From positions 4,920,501 to 4,984,500 of the forward strand of contig NZ_CP042823.1 in NCBI RefSeq assembly GCF_008000895.1: 64,000 nt of DNA, written 5' to 3'. Position 1 is the stretch's first letter. Each line of letters starts with the position of its first letter. The position numbers were made by a program, and so were the translations under genes. Source of the stretch: Methylobacterium sp. WL1. Lineage in GTDB: Bacteria > Pseudomonadota > Alphaproteobacteria > Rhizobiales > Beijerinckiaceae. Shown here piece after piece: positions 7,320-16,086 of the stretch. Under the pieces are notes generated by a model. It was not told the DNA's origin. It ran no database searches and saw only the letters and a program-made list of their open reading frames with translations.

Positions 7320-7874
7320 ATGTCTGAGAACACAGCGACTTCGCAAAATAACCATATCGAACTGAGCGCCGATATTGTGGCGGCATACGTGTCGAACAAC
7401 AGCGTTCCGGTCGTCGAACTGCCGGCCCTGCTTTCTGGGGTCTACTCCGCTTTGTCCGGGCTCGGCCAGGGTGGCGCGCCGGAGGCGTCTGCGGTCGAGA
7501 AGCCCACCCCTGCACAGATCCGCAAGTCCGTAAGAGACGACGCGCTGGTGAGCTTCATCGACGGCAAGCCGTATAAGACGCTGAAGCGTCACCTCAGCGG
7601 CAACGGCATGACGATCGAGCAATACCGCGAGCGCTTCGGCCTGCCGAGGGATTATCCCTCGACGGCCGCGAGCTACTCGGCGCAGCGCTCGGCGCTCGCC
7701 AAGAGCCTCGGGCTGGGTCAGCAGCGGCGGACGGCGGCGGCGAAGACCGCCCAGACCGACGAGACCATCACCGAAACGCCAAAGAAGGCCGGCCGATCGA
7801 AGAAGGCTGCGGAGCCGGCAGCGAAGCCCACCAAGGGCCGCAAGAAAGCTTCAGCGGCCGTCGCGGCCGAGTGA
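7320..7874 (+). CDS. MucR/Ros-family transcriptional regulator, cysteine-less zinc-finger type
   Basis: A 184-residue DNA-binding regulator. The N-terminal helical part (ELSADIVAAYVSNNSVPV... LPALLSGVYSAL) is the MucR oligomerisation region. The DNA-binding core KPYKTLKRHLSGNGMTIEQY then RERFGLPRDYP and SAQRSALAKSLGLG matches the family. The usual Cys2His2 ligands are absent here: the 'CLECGKxFK' segment is replaced by SFIDGKPYK, as in the Ml-type Mesorhizobium proteins that fold without zinc. A Lys/Ala-rich disordered tail of about 55 residues follows, longer than in classical MucR. Such proteins bind AT-rich DNA and act as H-NS-like silencers of exopolysaccharide and virulence genes. Confidence 0.9.
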   Translation: MSENTATSQNNHIELSADIVAAYVSNNSVPVVELPALLSGVYSALSGLGQGGAPEASAVEKPTPAQIRKSVRDDALVSFIDGKPYKTLKRHLSGNGMTIEQYRERFGLPRDYPSTAASYSAQRSALAKSLGLGQQRRTAAAKTAQTDETITETPKKAGRSKKAAEPAAKPTKGRKKASAAVAAE

Positions 7875-7971
7875 GGGTGCTCGGCGCCGACAGCCTATCG
7901 ATCCAGGCTGTAGGCGGATCTCAAACGTGGGCGGCGAGCGAATGCTGCCCACGCTCCAACCCAAGCTGGAC

Positions 7972-8073
7972 TCAACGAGCTATCCGATCCGCCGCCTCTT
8001 CCATGAGCGACCGTATCGCTTCGTTAAGCGTCGTATGGTCAGCCTGGCCGCTACAGCCGACTTGGATCGGCAT
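7972..8073 (-). CDS. Possible 33-residue small protein
   Basis: A short frame starting at ATG 8073: MPIQVGCSGQADHTTLNEAI then RSLMEEAADRIAR. The second half is a plausible amphipathic helix. No clear ribosome site is visible and no family is recognised, so this is only a candidate in the 216-base gap between mucR and the AT-hook gene. Confidence 0.25.
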   Translation of the reverse strand: MPIQVGCSGQADHTTLNEAIRSLMEEAADRIAR

Positions 8074-8090
8074 GACAGTTTCGGACCCAT

Positions 8091-8567
8091 ATGCGCAGAG
8101 ATTCACGGCGCTCGTTCACCGTCGAGATCAAGTCTACCGATCGTCGGCATGCGACCATCATCCCTCGGCGCTCGGCCCCGCCCGCAGTTGCCTCGCCGTG
8201 GTTCAGCACGGTCGTCTCTCCCGAACCGCCAGCATCGGTCCCGGAGCAGCGTCGCGTCCTGCCCAGCCTCATCGTACCCGACGCGGCCGAGATCGAAGTC
8301 GAGCTGATGCCGGTTGCTGATGAGATCCGAATGAAGCGTCCCCGCGGCCGGCCTCGCAAGACCGCCCCCGCCCCGTGCGCGTCATTCGAAGATCTGGCTG
8401 ACGCTGCGCCTGCTTCCCCGCCCTCGGTAGCCGCTGTGCCGCTGCCAGTGGAAAATTACGCTGTGGCGGCTCTCGCGCCAGCGCTTCGCTCCCTCAAGAT
8501 TAAGCCAGAGCCGAACCTCGCACCTGGCGAGCGGTGGAAACGGCGTCTCGGGCGCTGGGCTCGCTAG
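8091..8567 (+). CDS. AT-hook-containing hypothetical protein
   Basis: A 158-residue Pro/Ala/Arg-rich, mostly disordered protein. Its one recognisable motif is KRPRGRPRKT (about residues 82-91), an AT-hook with the RGRP core that inserts into the minor groove of AT-rich DNA. The C-terminal segment ends GERWKRRLGRWAR, also basic. With the adjacent MucR homologue (also an AT-rich-DNA binder) it may act on chromosome organisation or silencing; this link is inference from proximity. Confidence 0.6.
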   Translation: MRRDSRRSFTVEIKSTDRRHATIIPRRSAPPAVASPWFSTVVSPEPPASVPEQRRVLPSLIVPDAAEIEVELMPVADEIRMKRPRGRPRKTAPAPCASFEDLADAAPASPPSVAAVPLPVENYAVAALAPALRSLKIKPEPNLAPGERWKRRLGRWAR

Positions 8568-8623
8568 TTACCCGCTGGTGATTACGACCTCGCGCCGAGC
8601 TACGCCGCGGCAATGCCGAGCCT

Positions 8624-8881
8624 TCAGCGCTCCACCGGAGCTTGCGCTTCCGGTCGCCAGCTCATCCCATAGTCGGGGCGGGCCTCGGCACGAGAGATCG
8701 CCGGCCTCTGGGCATCGAGCCGGGTAAGCCCGCCGATCAATGCCAGCATCCCGAGCCCAGCAGCGACCGCGACCAGGATCACGGTGGTCTGGCCCGCGTA
8801 TTGACCCGCCCGGGTGATCGCGAAGCCGCCCAGCGTGAACACCGCGGCGATGCTCGCCGCTGTAGCGAGGGCATGAAGCAT
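8624..8881 (-). CDS. Small inner-membrane protein
   Basis: An 85-residue protein with ATG at 8881 preceded by a good ribosome site (GGAGG). Two hydrophobic helices (LATAASIAAVFTLGGFAI and TTVILVAVAAGLGMLALIGG) form a hairpin, followed by a polar tail of about 30 residues with R/D/E. No family recognised. It stands between the AT-hook gene and the phage-tail cassette, separated from the latter by 82 bases on the same strand. Confidence 0.65.
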   Translation of the reverse strand: MLHALATAASIAAVFTLGGFAITRAGQYAGQTTVILVAVAAGLGMLALIGGLTRLDAQRPAISRAEARPDYGMSWRPEAQAPVER

Positions 8882-8963
8882 CGGACACCTCCTACGCAGC
8901 CCCGGCCGCCGTGTCGGGCAGCGACCAGGGCTAACACGCGCCGTCGTCGGCCGGCGCGCCTCG

Positions 8964-9584
8964 TTAGACGTCCGCTGCGGGCGGCTCGCCTGTTCCGTGT
9001 ATCCGTCCGACGCCGCGGCTCGGATGATCCGCAGCCCGCCGAACCCGGTCCGCCCAGGGCATGCTTGCAGAGCGACGCCCTTGTGGCAGCGCTCCGAAGT
9101 CTTCCGGACGAAGCCGGCGGTGTTGCGCTGGCGGAGTCGCCAGGACGTGCACCGGCAGGGCGGCGCGCAGGGTGTCCATCCCGTCAGCGACGGCTCTGCC
9201 GTAGGCGGCCAGCGCGATGAGCGCCTTCGCTGCGGGCTCGTGCTCGGCCAGCGCGGCGAGGAATTCGTTACGCGCGCTCCGGCACGCGGCCTGGTAGGCG
9301 AGCCGGCACATGAGGCGCTCGTCGTCATCGAGGCGCTGCGCCTTCGGAGCGGTGGCGTTGTGCCAGTCCGCGTCCGCGCACGTGACCGCGATGGCCCGGT
9401 CGATCTCTCCGCCCGTCAGCCCCCAGGCACCTGCGTGCAGCCTCGGCACGAAGCTCTCGATGACGGCTTCGATCTGCCCCCGCACGAAGGCCTGCAGTTC
9501 GGGTCGATCAGCCAGAAGGCGGTTGAAGGTGGCGTGCTCGACAGCGTCGGCGAACACGAGCAAGACCGTGCGCTCAGCGGGCAT
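8964..9584 (-). CDS. Hypothetical protein of the phage-tail cassette
   Basis: A 206-residue, largely helical soluble protein: repeated helices such as ELQAFVRGQIEAVIESFVPR, DDERLMCRLAYQAACRSARN and EFLAALAEHEPAAKALIALA. The start (ATG 9584) overlaps the stop of the upstream gene (9574) by 11 bases, so the two are translationally linked. No family is recognised. Its position at the end of a cassette that includes a tape-measure gene suggests a phage structural or accessory role. Confidence 0.6.
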   Translation of the reverse strand: MPAERTVLLVFADAVEHATFNRLLADRPELQAFVRGQIEAVIESFVPRLHAGAWGLTGGEIDRAIAVTCADADWHNATAPKAQRLDDDERLMCRLAYQAACRSARNEFLAALAEHEPAAKALIALAAYGRAVADGMDTLRAALPVHVLATPPAQHRRLRPEDFGALPQGRRSASMPWADRVRRAADHPSRGVGRIHGTGEPPAADV

Positions 9585-10491
9585 GGGCGCGCACCTTCTT
9601 GGCCTGCGCTTGGGCTGCGCGGCGCTGCTGCCGGGACATGCCGGCCGACGGGGCATGCGCAGCTTCCAAAGCCGCTAGCTTTCCGTGATCGACCTCGAAC
9701 GTCTCGACATCGATCACGCCGGCCTTCACCGCGGCGATGAACTTCTCGTAGGACCAGGGGATCCCGCATGGGACAGCCCCGGGCCACCGGGCCTCGTCGA
9801 ACGGGGCCGGCTGGATGGGTTCACCGGCAACGTCCGGCCATTCGTGGATGGCGCCGAGGCGCGCGCCGTCGCGGTCCACCACCGTCAGCCACAGCTCGCC
9901 GCCGATCACGTGCATACCAGCGAACTCGGTCCAGGCAGCGGCGCCCTTCCGGCGCTGCTCTTCCGCGAGGGGAATACCGTGCGTGATCGCCTCGAAGGTC
10001 TCGGGCGTCCAGTCGACATCCGGTTCGGCACCCTGCCGGTGCAGCCGGCTTAGCGCCATCAGGTCGAAGTCATCGTGCCACGCGCCTTCGATCTCGACCC
10101 AGGTATAGGGCGGGGACTCGTCCCCCGGGGCGCCGGGAGAGCGTAGGACAAAGGCGCGGGCGCGGTCCTCTCGCTCCGACCAGCCGGCGACGTGGATCTC
10201 GATCAACGTCTGCCCCGACAGGAGCCCATCCGCGAGCGCAGCCTTGTGGTTACGTTCGAACTCGCTGGGGCTGCGTGTCATGAACTCGTCGAAGCTGCCG
10301 TAGCGCTCGGCCAATTCCAACCCGGCACAGATGCCCCAGGCGTTGCCGCGGAAAGTGAGCGCGCCAGTCCAGGACGAGATGCCAAAGGTCTTCTGCTCGA
10401 AGCCGAGGATCCGGCCCGTCCCATCGTACAGCGATGTGTCGGTAAGGACGACGACCCTACGCGAGGTCGCGAAGACGTTGACGAGCGACAT
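9574..10491 (-). CDS. Phage tail-cassette protein with Ntn-hydrolase-like N-terminus
   Basis: A 305-residue protein beginning MSLVNVFATSRRVVVLTDTS, then DGTGRILGFEQKTFGI and WTGALTFRGNAW. This resembles the N-terminal strands of proteasome-like/Ntn-hydrolase-fold proteins found beside phage tail genes (xxATxxRxVVxTDGAxYDxxG). The middle is acidic and Trp-rich (YTWVEIEGAWHDDFDLMALS) and the C-terminus is helical and basic (SRQQRRAAQAQAKKVRAHAR). The start overlaps the tape-measure gene by 35 bases. Structural or processing role in the tail is inferred from context; the fold call is tentative. Confidence 0.55.
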   Translation of the reverse strand: MSLVNVFATSRRVVVLTDTSLYDGTGRILGFEQKTFGISSWTGALTFRGNAWGICAGLELAERYGSFDEFMTRSPSEFERNHKAALADGLLSGQTLIEIHVAGWSEREDRARAFVLRSPGAPGDESPPYTWVEIEGAWHDDFDLMALSRLHRQGAEPDVDWTPETFEAITHGIPLAEEQRRKGAAAWTEFAGMHVIGGELWLTVVDRDGARLGAIHEWPDVAGEPIQPAPFDEARWPGAVPCGIPWSYEKFIAAVKAGVIDVETFEVDHGKLAALEAAHAPSAGMSRQQRRAAQAQAKKVRAHAR

Positions 10492-12991
10492 GCCGCCGAT
10501 CCTTCTTGCTGGAGGGAATGCTGCCGATCGCGCCGGCGCCTGCGCCAGCGACCGCCAGTATCGGGTTGCCGCTGGCCAGACCCGCCAGGAGACCGCCGCC
10601 AGCCCCCATAAGCGGCGACTGCGACGAGTAGCCGATCGAGGCACCGGCACCGACTGCGGCAAAGCCCTGGCCGAGCTGCGAAGACATGATGCCCCCGCCC
10701 GCCTTCTGCGGCTTGAGCGCCTCGCTGAGTGCCTTGCCGATCCCGGATTCAGCCCCGAGCCCGAGGGCCGAGGTGATCTTGTCGCCGTCAAAAAGGCCAC
10801 CGAGGCTGATCTTGCCGCCCAGCAGGCCGCCAAGATCACCGCTTTTCTCACCGGCAGTCCCGAACAGGCCCGAGAGCCCGCCCTGGCCGGTCAGGAGCGC
10901 CTTGAGGCTGCTGCTGCCGAAGGTCTTAGCCAGGCTGGCGAAGGCGTCGCCGATCTTCTGGCCACCAAGGATCACGTCATCTGCAAAGCTGGCGAAGTCG
11001 TCAGCCATCTCGCGCTGAGCATCTCGGGTCAGCTCCATGCCCCGTTTGGCGTGCGCGAGTGCATCCGTGCTGGCTGCGAGCGTCGTACCGAGCTTGTCCC
11101 ATTCGGCCCGCATATCAGCAGTGACTTCGGTCCCGGATTTCTGCGCCGCCCGCTCCAGGTCGTGTGCAAGCTTCAGATTGATCACGGCGTCGCTGTTCAG
11201 GCCAACGCTGCGCGTCTCCAAGTCGAGCTCTTCGATGCGGTCTTTCGTCCGCTGGATTAGGCTGTCGTAGGAGGAGATGGCCTCTTGAGCCGCCTGTTGG
11301 GCCTGCTTGGCTCCCTTCGCCGCCTGCTGCGCGCGCCCGTCGACGACGGTGCTGACGTAGCCCAAATCGCGGCCGGTGATCTTCTGAGGCGCAGGGCCAG
11401 CGGCCTCGGGCGGCCCTGCGACTTCCTCCTTCACCTGCTCTGCCTGCTTGGAGATGATGCCGAGCTGAGCCAGCACACCGGAAATCTGGCCAGCAACCGC
11501 ACTGAAGGCGCCGCCGACCGCCGACGTTATGGTCGCACCGAACGCCACCACGCCATCAATCGCGCTGTTGATCGCCTGCACAATCGACAAAACAGTCTGC
11601 AGGATCCTGAGCCAAATACCGTCAAGGAGCGTAGCTGCCGCGCTGAAATCCAAGTTGACCGCCCAGGCGTCGGCAATTGCTTGCTTGGTGTCGGAGATGT
11701 TCTTGTTGAGCTGTAGCGCCCGATCGACCTGTTCCTGCTTCAACACCTCCTTCTCGGCAGCGGCCTGCAACGCGGCGGAAAGCTGCTCCGCGCTAGTGCC
11801 GGTGATGCGCATCCGCTCGACGGTCTCGGGGCCGAGCACCTTCTCGCCGACCTGGATGCTGGCGAGATGTAGGCCGAGGGCGTCGAGCTCCTTCATCGCG
11901 GCGAGGCCGGCCTTCAGGCGTTCCTCCAGGGTCGTGGCGGTATCAGCAAGCGCGGTGGACTGCAGGCCGTTGGGACCGGCCGCCCCTGTGGCGGTGATGC
12001 TGTTGAGCATCTTGGACAGGTTGTTGTTGTCCTGTCCCCAGCTGTCTTTCAGGAAACCTGAAGCTTTGGACAGAGCCTGATCCATTTGCTCGGTGGTCGC
12101 GCCGATCACCTTTCCGAGCGACTCGAAGCTCTTTAGGAAAGGCGCTCCGACGTCGAGGCTCTGCGCCTTCTGACCAAGGTCAATGAGCTTCTGCAGGTCG
12201 TCATAGGCCTTCCCGATGACCGCCGAGGCAACCTGGAAAACGGCGAAAGCAGCGGCGATCGGCAGGAGCGCGTTCGGAATGAGCCTCAGCGCGCCGACCA
12301 GGAGGCCAACGACGCTCGTGGCGCCCTCCACCTTCGTGGCATAAGCGGCCAGGCCGCCGGCTACGACAGTCGCCGCCTCGCCTGCTACGGCGAGCCCACG
12401 GGCTGCCAGCGTGCCGCCAGCCGCCACCGCGCCGCCCATCGCGGTGCTGCCCTCCGCGAATGCCGCTGTGGCCGCCGACGCGGTGCCGAGATAACCGGCC
12501 GCCGACGTAGCGAGGCCTCCAAGCGCCCGCGCCGCCGCAACGCTGGCGGCCAGCACCAGGATCGGATGTGCCGCGGCCGCCTTTCCGACCTCAGCATAGA
12601 CGGAGCTCTGTTTGCCGAGGGCGGCTGAATTATCGTTGGCAGCCTTCTGCACGGCCGCCGCCGAGGATGCCGCCCGCTCCTGCGCGGCCGTAAGGCCACC
12701 GGCTGATGCAGTGGCGGCGTCCTGCGCCATCTGCACCTGCGAAAGGGCGCGGGCCTCCATGTCCAGCTGCCGCTGCGCCTTTGCTGCCGCCGCCTCCCGC
12801 ATGGCCGTGGCCCGAGCAGCCCGGTCGCTGGCAGCACTGCCCTTGTCGTTGCTCGCCGCGGACCGGTCCTGCGAAGTGGTCAGCTTGTCGAGCGACGTGC
12901 CGAGGGCATCGACCTTCGCTTTCGTCTGATCCACGCCCTCCGTCGTATAGCGGAAGACATATTCGTCGACGTGCTGTTCGACCGCGGCCAT
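10457..12991 (-). CDS. Phage tail tape-measure protein
   Basis: An 844-residue protein with tape-measure architecture. The N-terminus (EYVFRYTTEGVDQTKAKVDA) is followed by Ala/Gln/Lys-rich coiled coil to about residue 130, then a long Ala/Gly/Val-rich hydrophobic core (about 130-290, including IPNALLPIAAAFAVFQVASA), alternating helical segments, and a Gly/Leu-rich C-terminal third (GQGGLSGLFGTAGEKSGDLG). In siphophages this protein sets tail length and enters the host envelope. The start overlaps the upstream small gene as TGATG. No capsid, terminase, portal or lysis gene is in the window, so it belongs to a remnant or a specialised tail element. Confidence 0.85.
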   Translation of the reverse strand: MAAVEQHVDEYVFRYTTEGVDQTKAKVDALGTSLDKLTTSQDRSAASNDKGSAASDRAARATAMREAAAAKAQRQLDMEARALSQVQMAQDAATASAGGLTAAQERAASSAAAVQKAANDNSAALGKQSSVYAEVGKAAAAHPILVLAASVAAARALGGLATSAAGYLGTASAATAAFAEGSTAMGGAVAAGGTLAARGLAVAGEAATVVAGGLAAYATKVEGATSVVGLLVGALRLIPNALLPIAAAFAVFQVASAVIGKAYDDLQKLIDLGQKAQSLDVGAPFLKSFESLGKVIGATTEQMDQALSKASGFLKDSWGQDNNNLSKMLNSITATGAAGPNGLQSTALADTATTLEERLKAGLAAMKELDALGLHLASIQVGEKVLGPETVERMRITGTSAEQLSAALQAAAEKEVLKQEQVDRALQLNKNISDTKQAIADAWAVNLDFSAAATLLDGIWLRILQTVLSIVQAINSAIDGVVAFGATITSAVGGAFSAVAGQISGVLAQLGIISKQAEQVKEEVAGPPEAAGPAPQKITGRDLGYVSTVVDGRAQQAAKGAKQAQQAAQEAISSYDSLIQRTKDRIEELDLETRSVGLNSDAVINLKLAHDLERAAQKSGTEVTADMRAEWDKLGTTLAASTDALAHAKRGMELTRDAQREMADDFASFADDVILGGQKIGDAFASLAKTFGSSSLKALLTGQGGLSGLFGTAGEKSGDLGGLLGGKISLGGLFDGDKITSALGLGAESGIGKALSEALKPQKAGGGIMSSQLGQGFAAVGAGASIGYSSQSPLMGAGGGLLAGLASGNPILAVAGAGAGAIGSIPSSKKDRRHVARQRLRDLA

Positions 12992-13185
12992 CAGCAGCCT
13001 CCGACCAGAATCATCGAATCGCGATTGAAGGCGCGGGCCAGGGCTATTTCACCGCGGAATTTTTTTCCGATCGCGTCTCGGGAAATGGCTTCCCATGCGG
13101 TTGCCGCTCCCTCGATTGGATTCCTTAATCGAGGCCCCCTATCCCTTCCGGCATTCGGGCGATCGGCGATGGCTTCATGCGGCAT
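12991..13185 (-). CDS. Small phage-cassette protein
   Basis: A 64-residue product with ATG at 13185, ribosome site GGAGG eight bases upstream, and a stop that overlaps the tape-measure ATG (TGATG). The sequence contains AATAWEAISRDAIGKKFRGE, a probable helix. Its place directly before the tape-measure gene is where tail-assembly chaperones are usually encoded, but the sequence is too short and divergent to assign. Overlaps at both ends strongly suggest it is translated. Confidence 0.55.
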   Translation of the reverse strand: MPHEAIADRPNAGRDRGPRLRNPIEGAATAWEAISRDAIGKKFRGEIALARAFNRDSMILVGGC

Positions 13186-13540
13186 GAGCGCGGCCTCCAA
13201 TGTCCGAGGCGGCAATTGGCATACTGATGCGCTGAACCAATGCGTCGAGATCGGCTCGGGCATCGGGATGGCGACGGGCGATGGCTTCGAGACCGGTCGC
13301 CACTTCGCGCCATCGGGTATCGTCCAGATTGGACACCGCGGCGGAGAGCGTCATTCGGTATTCGGAGGCAAGGCTATTCCAATGCCGATGGATGGCCATG
13401 ATTCCGACGTTGAATCGAATGGCCACCCCGCGAAGGCTGATACCGGCAGCACAGGCGGCTTCGATCGCTTCACGCTGCGGGTGCGTGGCGATGGTGCTCT
13501 TGCGACCGGGCTTCTGTATGATTGCGGTCTCGGGCGACAT
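13175..13540 (-). CDS. HTH-containing phage-cassette protein
   Basis: A 121-residue protein, ATG 13540 with ribosome site GGTGGAG nine bases upstream (a GTG at 13555 is a weaker alternative). Residues 20-50 read EAIEAACAAGISLRGVAIRF NVGIMAIHRHWNSL, which fits a helix-turn-helix of the kind used in small terminase subunits and resolvase-like regulators ('G.S...IA..f.vs..ti.rH'). The rest is helical. It starts the minus-strand tail cassette and may be its regulator or a small terminase remnant. Confidence 0.55.
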   Translation of the reverse strand: MSPETAIIQKPGRKSTIATHPQREAIEAACAAGISLRGVAIRFNVGIMAIHRHWNSLASEYRMTLSAAVSNLDDTRWREVATGLEAIARRHPDARADLDALVQRISMPIAASDIGGRAHAA

Positions 13541-13674
13541 GCGGGCGGGCTCCACCGGTTGATCCGGATCGAGGGGCCCGCGGCCAACCCTGTCTCGGGT
13601 GGCCCTATGGCATGTCGCAGCGTCGGCTTAGGCCGATGGCGACACGAGAACGTATCGTGAAACCGTGTCTCGGA

Positions 13675-13887
13675 TCAAGCGGCGTCTTTCGAGCTCGGAG
13701 GCCAGGAGTCCAATAGGTCTGAACCGGCACGCAGTTCGACGCGGTGGGCGTGCGCATCGTCCCGCGTCTTGCAGAGGTCGATCGCCGAAGCGAAGCGGGT
13801 ACGCGCGGCGATGTCGGTCTCCACATCCTCCGCAAGGACCTGCTGGCCGTCACGGTAGGTGAACACGCAGAACGGCGGGTTCTTCAT
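13675..13887 (-). CDS. Hypothetical small protein
   Basis: A 70-residue protein, ATG 13887 with GGAAG eight bases upstream. The sequence FCVFTYRDGQQVLAEDVETD then RTRFASAIDLCKTRDDAHAH is alpha/beta-like with two Cys. No family is recognised. It ends 134 bases before the phage cassette on the same strand and is divergent from kup. Confidence 0.5.
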   Translation of the reverse strand: MKNPPFCVFTYRDGQQVLAEDVETDIAARTRFASAIDLCKTRDDAHAHRVELRAGSDLLDSWPPSSKDAA

Positions 13888-14122
13888 GTCGCTGACTTCC
13901 ATGATCGATCTCGCGCTGCCTTTGAACATCGGCAACGCCGCTCACGAGGATCCAGGTCAGCCCAGGCTGAGAGGACGCGGCCGCACGGGTCGCAGACCTG
14001 TCGTGCTGTCTCCGGATCTGCTCGTTCCTGATCGCGTATTGAGCTGTCCCACTGCATAGTGCTCGCGCCGGCGATCGAGACCGAGATGGCATCGCAGCAG
14101 CTGGCACCTGACAGGAAGCTCG

Positions 14123-16018
14123 ATGACCTCATCCGCTGGCGCTGTCTCGACACCAGCTGCCGCTGAGCATCCCGTCCGACCCGCATTGCTCCTGGGTGCA
14201 CTCGGTGTGGTCTTCGGAGACATCGGCACGAGCCCGATCTACGCCTTCCGGGAGTCGCTCAAGGCTGCTGGCGAGACCGCCACCGAGGCGACCGTGTTCG
14301 GCGTACTCTCGATGGTGTTCTGGGCAGTCATCCTGATCGTTGCCCTCAAGTACGTCGTCTTCGTCATGCGGGCTGACAACCAGGGCGAGGGCGGCACCAT
14401 GGCGCTCCTGTCGCTGGCGCTGCCGGTCGCCGGAAACCTGCGGCCCGTCCTCGCCGTCATCGGGCTGGCTGGCGCATCGCTGTTCTTCGGTGACGCGATG
14501 ATCACCCCGGCGATCTCGGTCCTCAGCGCAATCGAGGGTCTCCAGCTCGTGACCCCGGTCGTCACCCCTTATGTCGTGCCCATCGCCGCTGTCGTCCTGA
14601 TCGGGCTATTCGCGATTCAGAGCCGAGGCAGCGGCAGCGTCGGATTCCTGTTCGGCCCAGTGATGGCTGCCTGGTTTCTGACGCTGGCCCTGTTCGGGCT
14701 GTACCACCTGCTGCAGCAGCCACGTGTTCTGCTCGCCTTCGATCCCCGATACGCGCTGGCCTACGTCGGTCACGCGGGGGCGGGGGTCACCTTCGCGGTT
14801 CTTGGATCGGTCTTCCTAGCGCTCACCGGCGGTGAGGCGCTCTACGCCGACATGGGCCATTTCGGCCGCGGCGCCATTCGAATCAACTGGTTCGCCTTCG
14901 TGCTGCCCGCCCTCCTGCTCAACTACCTCGGACAGGGCGCACTCGTGCTCACCGATCCCGCCGCGGCAGCCAATCCGTTCTTCCTGCTGTTTCCGAGTTG
15001 GTCGCTGGCTCCCTTCGTCGGGCTCACGACATTGGCCACTGTAATCGCCAGTCAGGCGGTGCTGTCGGGTGCCTTCGCCCTCGTGCAGCAGGCCATCCAA
15101 CTCGGCGCAATCCCTCGCCTTGAAATCCGGCAGACGTCGGAGGAGTCGATTGGGCAGGTGTACGTGCCTCAGCTGAATTGGCTGCTCGCTGCGGTGGTGC
15201 TCGGCCTGGTGTTCGGCTTCCGCTCGTCGGATGCGCTCGCCAACGCCTACGGCATTGCGGTTGCAGGCGACATGATGGTGACCACGCTCCTCGTCACCAC
15301 CGTCGCCTACGGTCTATGGCGCTGGCCGCCCTACCTGGTCTTCCCGGTCGCCGGTCTGTTCCTAGTGCTCGACCTGACCTTCGTTGGAGCCAACATCCAT
15401 AAGATCCCGGCAGGGGGCTGGTTTCCGCTCCTGGTCGGGAGCATTGCGCTGACGCTGATGCTCACATGGAGAAAGGGCCGGGCTGTCGCCTTCGACCGTC
15501 GGGATAAGGACTCCGCCACGATGACGGACTTCATCGCCGGCCTCGATCGGCCGGACGCGCCGATCCGAATGCGTGGCACCGCCATCTATCTCACGAAGCA
15601 GACCGAGATCGTCCCTGCGGCGCTTGCGCTGAACGTTCGACACAATGGGGTGGTGCACGAGCGCGTGGTGATGCTGAAGGTGACGACGGAACGGGCTCCC
15701 CGCGTCCCTGAGACAGAGCGCGTCAAGATCGAGCCGCTGCCGGCCGGTTTCAGCTTGGTCTGGCTGACCTTTGGGTTCGCCGAGAAACCCGATGTTATGG
15801 CGGCGCTGCGGCTGCATCGGAATGAGGTCGGGGTCGATCCGGACACCGCCTCGTTCTTCATCGGGCGGGAGAAACCAGTCCCGTCGCTGCGCCCAGAGCT
15901 GAGCTCATGGGAAGAGCCGCTCTACGCCTTCATGGCCCGCAATGCTGTGCGGTCGCCGGACTACTACCGGATTCCGCCGCCTCGGGTCGTCGAACTCGGG
16001 ACCCAGGTTGAGATGTAG
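14123..16018 (+). CDS. kup: Kup-type potassium uptake protein
   Basis: A 631-residue K+/H+ symporter of the KUP/HAK/KT family, full length. The N-terminal signature is complete (ALGVVFGDIGTSPIYAFRES), followed by the conserved ALKYVVFVMRADNQGEGG loop and GDAMITPAISVLSAIEGL. About twelve membrane helices span residues 20-455; the last 170 residues are the cytoplasmic domain (GLDRPDAPIRMRGTAIYLT). It imports potassium across the inner membrane at low external K+ or acid pH. Ribosome site AGGAAG precedes ATG 14123. It appears monocistronic. Confidence 0.97.
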   Translation: MTSSAGAVSTPAAAEHPVRPALLLGALGVVFGDIGTSPIYAFRESLKAAGETATEATVFGVLSMVFWAVILIVALKYVVFVMRADNQGEGGTMALLSLALPVAGNLRPVLAVIGLAGASLFFGDAMITPAISVLSAIEGLQLVTPVVTPYVVPIAAVVLIGLFAIQSRGSGSVGFLFGPVMAAWFLTLALFGLYHLLQQPRVLLAFDPRYALAYVGHAGAGVTFAVLGSVFLALTGGEALYADMGHFGRGAIRINWFAFVLPALLLNYLGQGALVLTDPAAAANPFFLLFPSWSLAPFVGLTTLATVIASQAVLSGAFALVQQAIQLGAIPRLEIRQTSEESIGQVYVPQLNWLLAAVVLGLVFGFRSSDALANAYGIAVAGDMMVTTLLVTTVAYGLWRWPPYLVFPVAGLFLVLDLTFVGANIHKIPAGGWFPLLVGSIALTLMLTWRKGRAVAFDRRDKDSATMTDFIAGLDRPDAPIRMRGTAIYLTKQTEIVPAALALNVRHNGVVHERVVMLKVTTERAPRVPETERVKIEPLPAGFSLVWLTFGFAEKPDVMAALRLHRNEVGVDPDTASFFIGREKPVPSLRPELSSWEEPLYAFMARNAVRSPDYYRIPPPRVVELGTQVEM

Positions 16019-16086
16019 GCGCTCATGATACCGGGCCCGCCTCTCCCGGGTGGCGACCAGATCTGAACCTAAATGCGACGGTGGGC

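Noticed and set aside
10492..10851. Upstream extension of the 305-aa tail-cassette protein into the tape-measure gene
   Set aside because: The added residues are antisense-like Arg/Ser-rich sequence; ATG 10491 begins a plausible fold.
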